A stretch of DNA of 64,000 nt from JAXHMB01 sp034521755 (GTDB taxonomy: Bacteria; Bacteroidota; Rhodothermia; Balneolales; Balneolaceae). The stretch covers positions 496,001-560,000 of the forward strand of contig JAXHMB010000004.1 of the NCBI GenBank assembly GCA_034521755.1, written 5' to 3'. The notes below the pieces were generated by a model. It was not told the origin of the DNA, did no database searches, and worked only from the letters and a program-made list of their open reading frames with translations. The translations under genes and the position numbers were made by a program. Below are positions 54,586-63,187 of this stretch, in pieces. Each line of letters begins with the position of its first letter. Position 1 is the first letter of the stretch.

Positions 54586-56634
54586 ATGAAAAATCTTCGC
54601 CGTACGTTAGTGAGTACAATCCTACTTTTATTTAGTTTAGTTTTTATCGTTCAGGCCCAGTCTGATACTTCTTCAGATGTTTTTACGCTTGAGAATATCT
54701 TTGATCTGGAGTATGCCTCTGATCCACAAATTTCGCCGGATGGAAAGCAAATCATCTATGTCCGAAACTTTATGGATATTATGGATGATCAGCGAAAGTC
54801 CAATCTTTGGCGCATTAATGCAGATGGCAGCAAACACCGACCGGTGACATCAGGAAATGCTAACAGCTTTTCACCGCGATGGTCGCCCAGCGGAGACCGC
54901 CTGCTTTTTGCATCAACCAAAGAGGGTGGTGGCGTGGAGTTATATCTTCGATGGATGGATACCGGTCAAATTGCCAAAATTACGAACCTGACCCAATCAC
55001 CCGGCGGACTTTCATGGTCCCCGGATGGCAGTAAAATAGCCTTTACCATGTTTGTTCCCAAAGCCGATCCTCCCATGGTTTCGCTGTCGGGTAAACCGCA
55101 GGGAGCCGAGTGGGCTAACCCTGCAAAAGTTATCGATGATCTTCAGTACCGCGCCGATGGTGCAGGGTATCTGAAAGATGGGTATACCCATGTATTTGTA
55201 GTTCCTGCTGAGGGCGGAACGCCCAGACAGATTACTTCAGGTAATTTCAATCATGGAGGAACTCCACAATGGGCCCCCGATGGAAAGCATCTTATTATTT
55301 CTGCAAACAGGCATGATGACTGGCAATACGATCCAGCTAATTCAGAAATTTATCGTGTAAATATTCAGGACGGGTCTATGGAGGCGTTGACAAGTCGGCA
55401 GGGACCAGACAGCAACCCGGCTATTTCTCCTGATGGCAAGCATATTGCCTACACCGGTTATGATGATGAGTACCAGGGATATCAGATTACCCAATTGTAT
55501 ATGATGAATATTGATGGCAGCAATAAGCGGGTAATAACAGAAGACTTTGATCGGGACGTATCCAACCATCAGTGGGGCGGTTCAAATAGCGGTTTGTATT
55601 TTCAGTATGATGATGACGGGAATACAAAAGTAGCGCATGTATCCATTAATGGAAAAGTGCAAAAATTAGCTGACAATCTGGGTGGCAACTCTCTTGGGCG
55701 TCCTTATAGCGGAGGATCATTCTCGGTAGCTGAAAATGGCACTTTTGCCTATACCCACACGAGGCCTTCCTATCCGGCTGATGTTGCTGTTGGAAGCCAG
55801 TCGATGAATACCAAACGAATTACCAGACTTAACGAGGATTTATTTGGGCATAAAAAACTGGGAGAAGTAGAAGAGATATGGTATGAGTCTTCCTATGATG
55901 GACGGCAAATTCAGGGATGGATTGTGAAGCCTCCTAACTTTGACCCGGATAAGGAATATCCTATGATTTTAGAAATTCACGGCGGGCCGTTTGCCAATTA
56001 TGGAGATCGTTTTTCTGCTGAGATCCAGCTTATGGCAGCCGAAGGATATGTAGTGCTGTATACCAACCCAAGGGGAAGTACCAGTTACGGTGAAGAGTTT
56101 GGAAATTTGATTCATCATAATTATCCAAGCCAGGATTATGACGACCTGATGTCCGGAGTGGATGCTGTTTTGGAAAGGGGCTATGTAAATGAGGACCGGC
56201 TGTACATTACCGGTGGAAGCGGAGGCGGAGTGCTAACGGCCTGGAGTATTGGCAAAACCGATCGATTTTCCGCAGCTGTAGTAGCCAAGCCGGTTATTAA
56301 CTGGTACAGTTTTGTGTTGACTGCTGATGGCTCTCCATTCTTCTATAAGTACTGGTTTCCGGGATTTCCATGGGATAACCTGGAACATTATATGAAGCGG
56401 TCGCCCATTTCTTTGGTTGGCAATGTAACTACACCTACCATGCTGTTGACGGGCGAAGAAGATTACCGGACTCCTATGTCAGAAACAGAACAATATTATA
56501 CAGCACTAAAACTACAGAAGGTTGAATCTGTAATGGTACGGGTACCCGGCGCCAGTCACGGTATAGCTTCGCGTCCCAGCCAACTGATGACTAAAGTGGC
56601 TCATATTTTAAAATGGTTTGAAGATCATAAATAA
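54586..56634 (+). CDS. S9 family prolyl oligopeptidase-type peptidase, exported
   Basis: The protein of about 682 residues begins MKNLRRTLVSTILLLFSLVFIVQAQ, a signal peptide. I prefer this ATG (54586) because the longer frame from 54520 overlaps the terminator hairpin. An N-terminal WD/TolB-like beta propeller (SPDGKQIIYVRN, SWSPDGSKIAFTMF, WAPDGKHLIISANR, SPDGKHIAYTG) is followed by an alpha/beta hydrolase with the catalytic Ser545 in ITGGSGGGVLTAW, an Asp in TGEEDYRTP and the His in GASHG. It cleaves short peptides in the periplasm or outside. No neighbour link is obvious. Confidence 0.92.
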   Translation: MKNLRRTLVSTILLLFSLVFIVQAQSDTSSDVFTLENIFDLEYASDPQISPDGKQIIYVRNFMDIMDDQRKSNLWRINADGSKHRPVTSGNANSFSPRWSPSGDRLLFASTKEGGGVELYLRWMDTGQIAKITNLTQSPGGLSWSPDGSKIAFTMFVPKADPPMVSLSGKPQGAEWANPAKVIDDLQYRADGAGYLKDGYTHVFVVPAEGGTPRQITSGNFNHGGTPQWAPDGKHLIISANRHDDWQYDPANSEIYRVNIQDGSMEALTSRQGPDSNPAISPDGKHIAYTGYDDEYQGYQITQLYMMNIDGSNKRVITEDFDRDVSNHQWGGSNSGLYFQYDDDGNTKVAHVSINGKVQKLADNLGGNSLGRPYSGGSFSVAENGTFAYTHTRPSYPADVAVGSQSMNTKRITRLNEDLFGHKKLGEVEEIWYESSYDGRQIQGWIVKPPNFDPDKEYPMILEIHGGPFANYGDRFSAEIQLMAAEGYVVLYTNPRGSTSYGEEFGNLIHHNYPSQDYDDLMSGVDAVLERGYVNEDRLYITGGSGGGVLTAWSIGKTDRFSAAVVAKPVINWYSFVLTADGSPFFYKYWFPGFPWDNLEHYMKRSPISLVGNVTTPTMLLTGEEDYRTPMSETEQYYTALKLQKVESVMVRVPGASHGIASRPSQLMTKVAHILKWFEDHK

Positions 56635-56746
56635 GGACGAGGAAACGATAGATTGCCAAGACAAAGAGATCCATGAAAATTAGTCTATTTTTGTTATAAT
56701 AATAGTTGGGATTTTGGATTAGGGGTATGCATTAAAGAGTTGAAAA

Positions 56747-56754
56747 TAGCTTTG
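56747..56754 (+). promoter_or_regulatory. Putative promoter -7 box of the MscS-CNBD gene
   Basis: TAGCTTTG exactly matches TAnnTTTG, 36 bases before the ATG. No clear -33 box was seen. Confidence 0.3.
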
Positions 56755-56790
56755 GGTATAATCATTGAGTGATCTAGTTAGGGTACTAGT

Positions 56791-57798
56791 ATGACAACAT
56801 TTTTACAACAGACTCCAATCGTCATTGCGACGGTTGCCGGTATTGCAGTGTTTGTTTTTGTTGCATTTCTGGGCTGGCTAACGAGTAAAAAGCTGGAAAT
56901 TGAGCTTGGTGCTTTCTACAATTTGTTTTCTGCCTTTCTGGGTATCTATGTATGGCTTGAGTTGGTTTATAGCTATGGGTTTCTGGGTTCCTGGAACATA
57001 GAGATTTTCTTGTTGGGATATGCCGGCACGATGATTTTCTGGGGCGTTTGGTATTTCCGAAAAGTACTTGCTATCGTAGTTTGGGATTGGTACCTGATGG
57101 AATACCGCAAGATGCAGATTCCGGCTTTGGTACGCAGCCTTGTGACTGTACTGATTCTGATCACTACAATACTGCTGATCATTAGGTATGTATTTGGGCA
57201 GGATCTATCGGGGCTGTTGGTGGCATCCAGTGTGGTGGCTGCTGTTATTGCGTTTGCGTTGCAGGATTTTTTGGGTGGACTCATCGCCGGTATCTCGCTG
57301 AATATTCAGCCTCCATTTGAAGTAGGTGATTGGATACGTGTAATCGATAAAGAGGGAGAAGTTATTGATGTAAACTGGCGGGCAACCACTATGCGGACGA
57401 TCGATCGCACCTATCTGGTTGTTCCCAACAGCATTATTACGAAAGAGGAGATCGTAAATTTTTATGAGCCAACCCGCTTGCACGCCCTGCAGTTAAGTGT
57501 TGGAGTAGAGTATGATGCGCCACCCTCATTGGTTAAAGATACGCTTATTTCCTGCGCTGTTGATACCGATGGTATTCGCAATAAACCGCAGCCACAGTGC
57601 CGCTTGACAAACTTTGGAGATTTTGCGATCACCTATACAATTAAATGCTACATTGATGACCATACGCTGAGCGAAGAAATTAAAGATGGCATCATGACCC
57701 GCATCTGGTATGCCTTGAAACGAAAAGGGATTAAGATACCCTTTCCTATTCGTGATGTTTACACGCATGAAGCTGCTGATCGCGAGAACGGAGTTTAA
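56791..57798 (+). CDS. MscS family mechanosensitive channel, probably with a C-terminal cyclic-nucleotide-binding tail
   Basis: The 335-residue frame has about five hydrophobic segments, then GLLVASSVVAAVIAFALQDFLGGLIAGISLNIQPPFEVGDWI, the MscS TM3-beta domain signature, followed by a cytosolic domain to residue 325. Removing one T from GTTTAAC at 57794-57796 lets the frame run on into a cNMP-binding domain (57797-58325). MscS-CNBD fusions are known in cyanobacteria and other bacteria. In the combined reading the channel would be gated or modulated by a cyclic nucleotide; that is inference. It is isolated on its strand. Confidence 0.85.
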   Translation: MTTFLQQTPIVIATVAGIAVFVFVAFLGWLTSKKLEIELGAFYNLFSAFLGIYVWLELVYSYGFLGSWNIEIFLLGYAGTMIFWGVWYFRKVLAIVVWDWYLMEYRKMQIPALVRSLVTVLILITTILLIIRYVFGQDLSGLLVASSVVAAVIAFALQDFLGGLIAGISLNIQPPFEVGDWIRVIDKEGEVIDVNWRATTMRTIDRTYLVVPNSIITKEEIVNFYEPTRLHALQLSVGVEYDAPPSLVKDTLISCAVDTDGIRNKPQPQCRLTNFGDFAITYTIKCYIDDHTLSEEIKDGIMTRIWYALKRKGIKIPFPIRDVYTHEAADRENGV

Positions 57799-58325
57799 CA
57801 GAGAAGAGCAGAAAAAAGAAGACTACCTGCGCCGTGCAGACATTTTTGAACCCCTTGAAGATGAAGATATTCAAATGCTGGTATCATCAGGCCGGCACTG
57901 GTTTTATGGCAGGGGCGAACGTATTGTAAGGCAGGCAGAAAGCGGTGACTCTTTATTTCTGATTTTGGATGGAAGTGCTTCTGTATATGTGAAAGTTAAG
58001 GAAAGTGGAGAAGAAGTCAGGGTTGGGACGGCTGGGAACCGGAGACTTTTTTGGCGAAAAATCACTGCTTACCGGGGAGCCAAGGGGAGCAAGTGTTGAA
58101 GCAGAAACGGACATCGAAGTGGTAGAAATAAAAAAGTCCAGCCTTTCTCCCATACTTGAAAAAAATCCCGAGACAATGGAAGAGCTTAGTGAACGCCTGG
58201 CTGACCGTCAGCTGGTGAACGAGGGCTTTTTCGAAGAAATACAGGAAGAAAAAGACGTAGAGGAAGTCCGGGCAAACTATTCCAAAAAATTTCTGCGCGG
58301 CATGAAAAACTTTTTCGGCCTATAG
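57797..58325 (+). pseudogene. Cyclic nucleotide-binding domain tail of the MscS protein, one more frame break inside
   Basis: The frame NREEQKKEDYLRRADIFEPLEDEDIQMLVSSG..RGERIVRQAESGDSLFLILDGSASVYVK is the front of a CAP-family cNMP-binding domain. It breaks again near 58028: removing one G from TTGGGACGG gives VRVGRLGTGDFFGEKSLLTGEPRGASVEAETDIEVVEI, with the phosphate-binding cassette (FGEKSLLTGEPR). A helical tail of about 60 residues ends at 58325 (ENFFGL). It has no start of its own worth using. Confidence 0.8.
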
Positions 58326-58335
58326 AAAAAAGACG

Positions 58336-59025
58336 CTACATTTCTACACCAAAATCTTCCACGTGTAAATTAAGCGCATGGTTAACCCTCAGTCCCACAA
58401 TGCCGCTGGTATCAAGTCCTTCTTTAGGTAATGTATCTACCTTGGTTCCATTTACAAAAAAGGCGACGTCATTTTCCATGACCTCCACAGATAGCGTATT
58501 GGCAACCGCGCTATTTGTTGTATCATCATAAACAACCATAGCATCAGTTTTGGTCCAGTCTTTTACAAGCTTTGTCTCCGCACCTACACGCTTTTTGATG
58601 AGATATTCGCCACTGTTTCTGAGTAAGAAATAGGTGTAGGTCTGATTTTCTTTTTGAAGATTTTGTCCGCCCATGAAAACCCCAAAAGCCTCGTTTCTTC
58701 CTTTTGGATCAAACAGATGTATTTTTGAATGAACCTTATAAGTACCGCTTGCCATATTTTTAGATGGATAGAAAATGGCCCGCGGACCCGTAGTGATATG
58801 CCAGCCCGGCTTCATATTTACAAAAAAGATATCTGATGATTCAGCATCTTTGCCAATGGTAACATCAGCATCTGGCTTGTCCAGACGTACTTCCCAGTTT
58901 GTTGGGACTTCAAGATTTCCTCCAACCGGATTTTGAGGATCAGGACGTTCTACAGTCTTTTCCTGGGCAACTAAAACCGAAGTGCTAATCAGAAGTGTTA
59001 TAAATAGAGATGCTAAAAATTTCAT
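58336..59025 (-). CDS. Exported LamG-like / 3-keto-disaccharide-hydrolase-like protein
   Basis: The 229-residue protein has a signal peptide (MKFLASLFITLLISTSVLVAQ) and a beta-sandwich-like body with NWEVRLDKPDADVTIGKDAESSDIFFVNMKPGWHITTGPRAIFY and YTYFLLRNSGEYLIKKR, resembling the concanavalin-A-like fold of DUF1080-type proteins. I cannot place it in a named family. It is probably extracytoplasmic. It is convergent with the MscS-CNBD gene. Confidence 0.68.
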   Translation of the reverse strand: MKFLASLFITLLISTSVLVAQEKTVERPDPQNPVGGNLEVPTNWEVRLDKPDADVTIGKDAESSDIFFVNMKPGWHITTGPRAIFYPSKNMASGTYKVHSKIHLFDPKGRNEAFGVFMGGQNLQKENQTYTYFLLRNSGEYLIKKRVGAETKLVKDWTKTDAMVVYDDTTNSAVANTLSVEVMENDVAFFVNGTKVDTLPKEGLDTSGIVGLRVNHALNLHVEDFGVEM

Positions 59026-59304
59026 AGTGGCATGATTTGTTAAAATGAGTCTTTCAATATGACAATTTATTCATGATTATAAAACAGGTACAAAAAAAGC
59101 TCTCCAAATGGAGGGTTTAAACTGAAATGAGGGCGAGAGATATTTTTAGGACCCATTGCAAACCTGATGTTATTTATTAATCGTTCAATTTCTGTTAATT
59201 TTTATGCATAATGTATTAGTTGTTTTTTATAGTACATTCAAACGAGCAATTAAACATTGGACTTACCGTTATTTGAGAAGTATCCGGCCACAATACAAAG
59301 ATAT

Positions 59305-60636
59305 ATGAAGCAATTAATTTCCAATACCGCTTTTTTAATTTTACTTATCAGCACCGTATCCTGGATGGGATGTGAATCATCTTCTACAGGAACAGGGGAT
59401 GATAATGATACAGATTTTGATACCAGACAAAACTTGATGCCCATAACAGGTACTTCCGCTGACTGTGTTAATGGAATGGCTGCAGATACTTATCCTTGTC
59501 AAGATGTTGACCTATTAGCAAGAGTTACACCTTCTCAGTTAATGGGCACAGAATTGAATGATATCTGGGGCTGGACTGATCCGGCAACCGGCAAAGAGTA
59601 TGCTTTAGTGGGACTGCGAGACAGAATAACCTTTGTTGATATTTCTACTCCGGAAGAACCTGTAGTGGTTGGCACACTGCCTGAAATAGAAACGGGATCA
59701 AAGATGAACTCAGCTCTTCATGATGATGAGGGTGAAGGGAAGGAGGCTCCATGGAGGGATGTTAAAGTGTATGATAATCACGCTTATGTGGTCAGTGATG
59801 GGCAGCCTCATGGCCTTCAGATTTTTGATTTAACAAGGCTCAGAGATGTTGAAGACAAGGTTCTCATATTTACCGAAGATGTACATTTTACAGGTTTTGG
59901 GAATGCTCACAATATCGCAATCAACGAAGAAACAGGGTACGCATATGTTGTTGGCTCAAATCAGGCCGGCGGCGGACTCTATATTTTAGATCTCAGTAAT
60001 CCCAAGGATCCCCAGTTTGTTGGTACACACGCTGATAATACCGTGGGAAGAGCTTCTACCGGATATGTGCACGATACCCAGTGTGTAATTTACACAGGAC
60101 CCGATTCGGACTACAGCGGCCGGGAAATTTGCTTTAACTCAAGCGAAACTCATTTTGTCATTGCAGATGTCAGTGACAAAAGTGCGGCCTCAACGATATC
60201 AAAAGCAATATATCCCGGTAATGAGTATGCCCATCAGGGTTGGCTGACAGAAGACCATAAGTATTTCTTGTTGGATGATGAGCTGGATGAAGAGGGAGTT
60301 GGTGATTCAACATCAACCTATATTTGGGATGTCCGGGACTTGGACAGTCCGGAGCTGATTGGCACATATAAAGCCCCAAACTTTTCAATAGATCACAACC
60401 AATACATAAAAGGTAATTTTAGTTATCAGGCTAATTATACGGTGGGACTTAGGATATTAGACCTGAGCAATATTTCCCAGGGAGCGTTGCAAGAGGCAGC
60501 CTTTTTTGATACGTATCCCATTGATAATAGTCTCGGATTTCATGGAGCCTGGAGTAATTATCCCTTCTTTGAAAGCGGAGTGGTTATTGTGAGCGATATT
60601 GATAACGGCCTGTTTATCTTATCTTCAAATCTATAG
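59305..60636 (+). CDS. Choice-of-anchor B family lipoprotein (LVIVD-type beta-propeller)
   Basis: The protein of about 443 residues has a lipoprotein signal with Cys23 (STVSWMGC) from the ATG at 59305; a longer frame from 59257 adds no signal. Then follow propeller-like repeats of the LVIVD type: NDIWGWTDPATGKEYALVGLRDRITFVDISTPEEPVVVGTLP, GLQIFDLTRLRD, LYILDLSNPKDPQFVG, and GLRILDLSNISQG. This is the choice-of-anchor B architecture. It is a surface or periplasmic protein of unknown function. The gap before it is 279 bases with nothing else recognised. Confidence 0.82.
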   Translation: MKQLISNTAFLILLISTVSWMGCESSSTGTGDDNDTDFDTRQNLMPITGTSADCVNGMAADTYPCQDVDLLARVTPSQLMGTELNDIWGWTDPATGKEYALVGLRDRITFVDISTPEEPVVVGTLPEIETGSKMNSALHDDEGEGKEAPWRDVKVYDNHAYVVSDGQPHGLQIFDLTRLRDVEDKVLIFTEDVHFTGFGNAHNIAINEETGYAYVVGSNQAGGGLYILDLSNPKDPQFVGTHADNTVGRASTGYVHDTQCVIYTGPDSDYSGREICFNSSETHFVIADVSDKSAASTISKAIYPGNEYAHQGWLTEDHKYFLLDDELDEEGVGDSTSTYIWDVRDLDSPELIGTYKAPNFSIDHNQYIKGNFSYQANYTVGLRILDLSNISQGALQEAAFFDTYPIDNSLGFHGAWSNYPFFESGVVIVSDIDNGLFILSSNL

Positions 60637-60649
60637 GGATAAACAGGCC
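60607..60649. terminator. Long perfect hairpin at the convergent junction
   Basis: GGCCTGTTTATC (60607-60618) and GATAAACAGGCC (60638-60649) form a perfect 12-bp stem with a 19-base loop, spanning the stop codon of the choice-of-anchor B gene. No T-tract follows, so it is a transcript-end or mRNA stability hairpin rather than a standard terminator. Confidence 0.5.
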
Positions 60650-60669
60650 TGATAAGTTCTGCCTTAACC

Positions 60670-61632
60670 TTACCTAAAATTTATTCTCACGGTACCACCG
60701 GAAGTGCGTGCAGCAATTTTGGGTCCGCCTCCATTAATACTTCCGCGAATTTCATCGCGCTCAACTTCGCCTGAAAAGTTTTTAAGTTCCGAGCGAACTC
60801 TGCTGCCACTTAGGTCCAGGTCGAGTCCAATGCCACCGGGTACAGAAACCGTTACATTGCCGCCGCTCGTACGCAGGTCTACAAACTGACCAACGCTTGT
60901 TATATCAGCAGAAATACTGCCGCCGCTGGTACGGGCTTCTACGGTTCCGGCTACGTTTTTCATATCAATATGTCCGCCGGAAGTACGAACGCGCACGTTG
61001 CCTTCCGAGTCAACTACATCAATGTGTCCGCCACTGGTGCGGGCTTCAATCTCTCCCTGGAAACCGGCAATATCAATATGACCGCCGGAGGTTCGAGCCT
61101 GAACGTTACCACGCAATTCAGTTAATTCAAGATGTCCGCCGCTTGTAGCAACTTCCTGATTGCCTCTCAAGCCGGACGCCTCAACATGGCCTCCGCTGGT
61201 TTTGAGATCGGTGTTCATTTCACGCGGAGTATAAACCACAAATGAAATAGAGATATTGTTATTGTTCCAAAACTTCCAGCTTCGGTCTCTGTCAGTTCTG
61301 GCGGTAGCGGTAACTTTGTTGCCTGACTTGCTGATATCAATCTCAAAATCATCAAGATCTGTGTCAGAACGGTCAAGGGTGCGGCCATTTTTTCTGACAT
61401 ACATTTCTACGCGTACTATATCTGAATTAGAGCCTTTTACGGTAATGTGACCACCGGAAGTTCTTACTTCCAGGTTCCCGGGCCCATCAAGCGTAAACTC
61501 CTCTACGCGGTATGGATCATTGTTTGTTGTTATATCATTTGCCTTGCTTTCACTAACTGCGAGAAGTGTTAAGACAAACGACAATACAAATGCCAGGGCT
61601 ATTTTTGTTTTATAGAATGTTCGTGCTTTCAT
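60670..61632 (-). CDS. Exported DUF4097-like beta-strand repeat protein
   Basis: From the ATG at 61632 the product is about 320 residues with a signal peptide (LAFVLSFVLTLLAVSESKA). A strand-rich body has a near-perfect 18-residue repeat: TSGGHLELTELRGNVQAR, TSGGHIDIAGFQGEIEAR, TSGGHIDVVDSEGNVRVR and TSGGHIDMKNVAGTVEAR. This fits DUF4097 beta-helix-like proteins, one turn per repeat. A longer frame from 61671 adds 13 residues without a signal. The gene is convergent with the lipoprotein gene and 37 bases from it. Confidence 0.8.
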   Translation of the reverse strand: MKARTFYKTKIALAFVLSFVLTLLAVSESKANDITTNNDPYRVEEFTLDGPGNLEVRTSGGHITVKGSNSDIVRVEMYVRKNGRTLDRSDTDLDDFEIDISKSGNKVTATARTDRDRSWKFWNNNNISISFVVYTPREMNTDLKTSGGHVEASGLRGNQEVATSGGHLELTELRGNVQARTSGGHIDIAGFQGEIEARTSGGHIDVVDSEGNVRVRTSGGHIDMKNVAGTVEARTSGGSISADITSVGQFVDLRTSGGNVTVSVPGGIGLDLDLSGSRVRSELKNFSGEVERDEIRGSINGGGPKIAARTSGGTVRINFR

Positions 61633-61772
61633 AATACTCACCATGTAATTTCTTTTTGAAATATTTATCACTACAGTTTGCCATTACGTCAGCTGTTAAA
61701 ATTTGTTTCAGCTATATCTTTACTTGTCAATTTGTTATTTTCAATTTCTTTTGAAAACCAAATAATACTCAC

Positions 61773-62624
61773 ATGAAATTACCTTTTGTTTTTGCCAAGC
61801 GTTTTGTCGCTGGTGAAAGTCTTGATAAAGCGGTTCCGAAAGTAAAAGAGATCAATTCAAAAGGAATTCATGTAACATTGGATTTGCTTGGTGAAAACGT
61901 CAGGGACCGATCTACCGCTGACGAAACTACTGCTACCTATATAGATCTTTTAAAAGGAATAGGTGAAGCAGGTTTGGACAGTACCATTTCTATTAAGCTT
62001 ACCATGCTGGGCCTGGATATTAACTACGATTACTGCCGGGAAAATTTGTATAGGCTGTTGGATTTAGCCCGGGAAAAGGACCAATTTGTACGTATTGACA
62101 TGGAGGGCTCTGACTACACTCAGGTGACCATCGATCTGTTTAAAGAAGCGTTTGAGGAATACGGCAAGCATGTGGGTATTGTCATCCAGGCGTACCTTCA
62201 CAGAAGTAAACAAGACATTTCTGAGCTCGCAGAAATAGGGGCTGATGTACGCATCTGCAAAGGTGCATATAACGAACCGAAAGAAATAGCTATTCAGGAT
62301 ATGTCGCAAATTCGGGAGGCCTATAAAGAATATGCAGGTATTCTAATGGAAAAGACCTCATATCCGCGTATTGCGACACATGACGATGAGCTTATTGACT
62401 GGGTTAAAGAATACGCCGAGAAAAATGATATTGATAAATCCGGTTTTGAGTTTCAAATGCTGTATGGTTTGCGTCAGGATACGATGGAGGAAATGACGGA
62501 GCAGGGATATAATGCTCGCATATATGTACCTTATGGAACCATGTGGTTTCCTTATTTCAAGCGGAGACTTACGGAGCGTAAAGAAAATATTTGGTTCGTA
62601 CTAAGTACTATGTTTAAAAAGTAA
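61773..62624 (+). CDS. Proline dehydrogenase
   Basis: The 283-residue protein is a monofunctional TIM-barrel PutA-like dehydrogenase. Visible signs are VTLDLLGENVRDRS, SIKLTMLGLDINYDYC, VRIDMEGSDYTQVTIDLF, AYLHRSKQDI, VRICKGAYNEP and YPRIATHDDELIDW, ending YVPYGTMWFPYFKRRLTER. It oxidises proline to 1-pyrroline-5-carboxylate with FAD. Usual length is about 300. It is alone on its strand. Its product leads to glutamate, as does the hut route, but nothing else links them. Confidence 0.93.
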   Translation: MKLPFVFAKRFVAGESLDKAVPKVKEINSKGIHVTLDLLGENVRDRSTADETTATYIDLLKGIGEAGLDSTISIKLTMLGLDINYDYCRENLYRLLDLAREKDQFVRIDMEGSDYTQVTIDLFKEAFEEYGKHVGIVIQAYLHRSKQDISELAEIGADVRICKGAYNEPKEIAIQDMSQIREAYKEYAGILMEKTSYPRIATHDDELIDWVKEYAEKNDIDKSGFEFQMLYGLRQDTMEEMTEQGYNARIYVPYGTMWFPYFKRRLTERKENIWFVLSTMFKK

Positions 62625-62729
62625 AAGACAGAAGATGTGGTATTATACTTCTAGCTTTTTGCTTCTAGTATTTCCAATACTTTAAAGAGCAAACATTCAT
62701 AACCACTGAACCCCTATTATTGGCAGAAC

Positions 62730-63113
62730 ATGCTCCAACTGATTAGCCAGCCTTCTACCAGCCGCATCCTTATTGCAGGGATTTTCTTGCTGATGGGTTT
62801 ACTTCATTTTATACGTCCCGAACCCTTTATGAAAATTATGCCTGACTATATTCCCTGGCATAAGGCTATGGTTTATATCAGCGGAATAGCTGAATTGCTG
62901 GGAGGCGCGGGAATGCTAATTGGGGAAACAAGAACAGCCGCGGGATATGGATTGATTATTCTGCTTTTCGCAGTATTTCCTGCCAATATTGATATGGCTC
63001 AGAAGGCGTTTCAACAATATGGGCTAACCTTGAGAACGTGGATTCTACTACTAAGGCTCCCGCTCCAATTTGTGTTAATGTATTGGATTTACTGGGCAGC
63101 GGTGGCCAGTTGA
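62730..63113 (+). CDS. DoxX-like membrane protein
   Basis: The 127-residue protein has four hydrophobic segments and starts LISQPSTSRILIAGIFLLMGLLHFIRPEPFMKIMPDYIPWHKAMVYISGIAELLGGAGMLIGETRTAAGYG, the pattern of DoxX family proteins (HFxxPxxF...PxxxxP, GxxEllgGxgLl). The function is uncertain. It lies 106 bases after the proline dehydrogenase gene and 75 before the last gene. Confidence 0.78.
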   Translation: MLQLISQPSTSRILIAGIFLLMGLLHFIRPEPFMKIMPDYIPWHKAMVYISGIAELLGGAGMLIGETRTAAGYGLIILLFAVFPANIDMAQKAFQQYGLTLRTWILLLRLPLQFVLMYWIYWAAVAS

Positions 63114-63187
63114 ATGTAGACGGGAGGAAGTGAAAAGTGCTTACATTTTTACTGAAGCTATTAGGTTTGATTCTTAAATAGTGCTTA

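Noticed and set aside
59090..59122. Hairpin GCTCTCCAAATGGAGGG with an A-rich side
   Set aside because: It lies between two divergent starts with no gene end nearby, and the stem is short and imperfect; I cannot assign a terminator.
60897..61500. Repeated bases in the TSGGH region, looking like a CRISPR-type array
   Set aside because: The period is 54 bases with no separate spacers and lies in frame in a coding region; it is a protein repeat.
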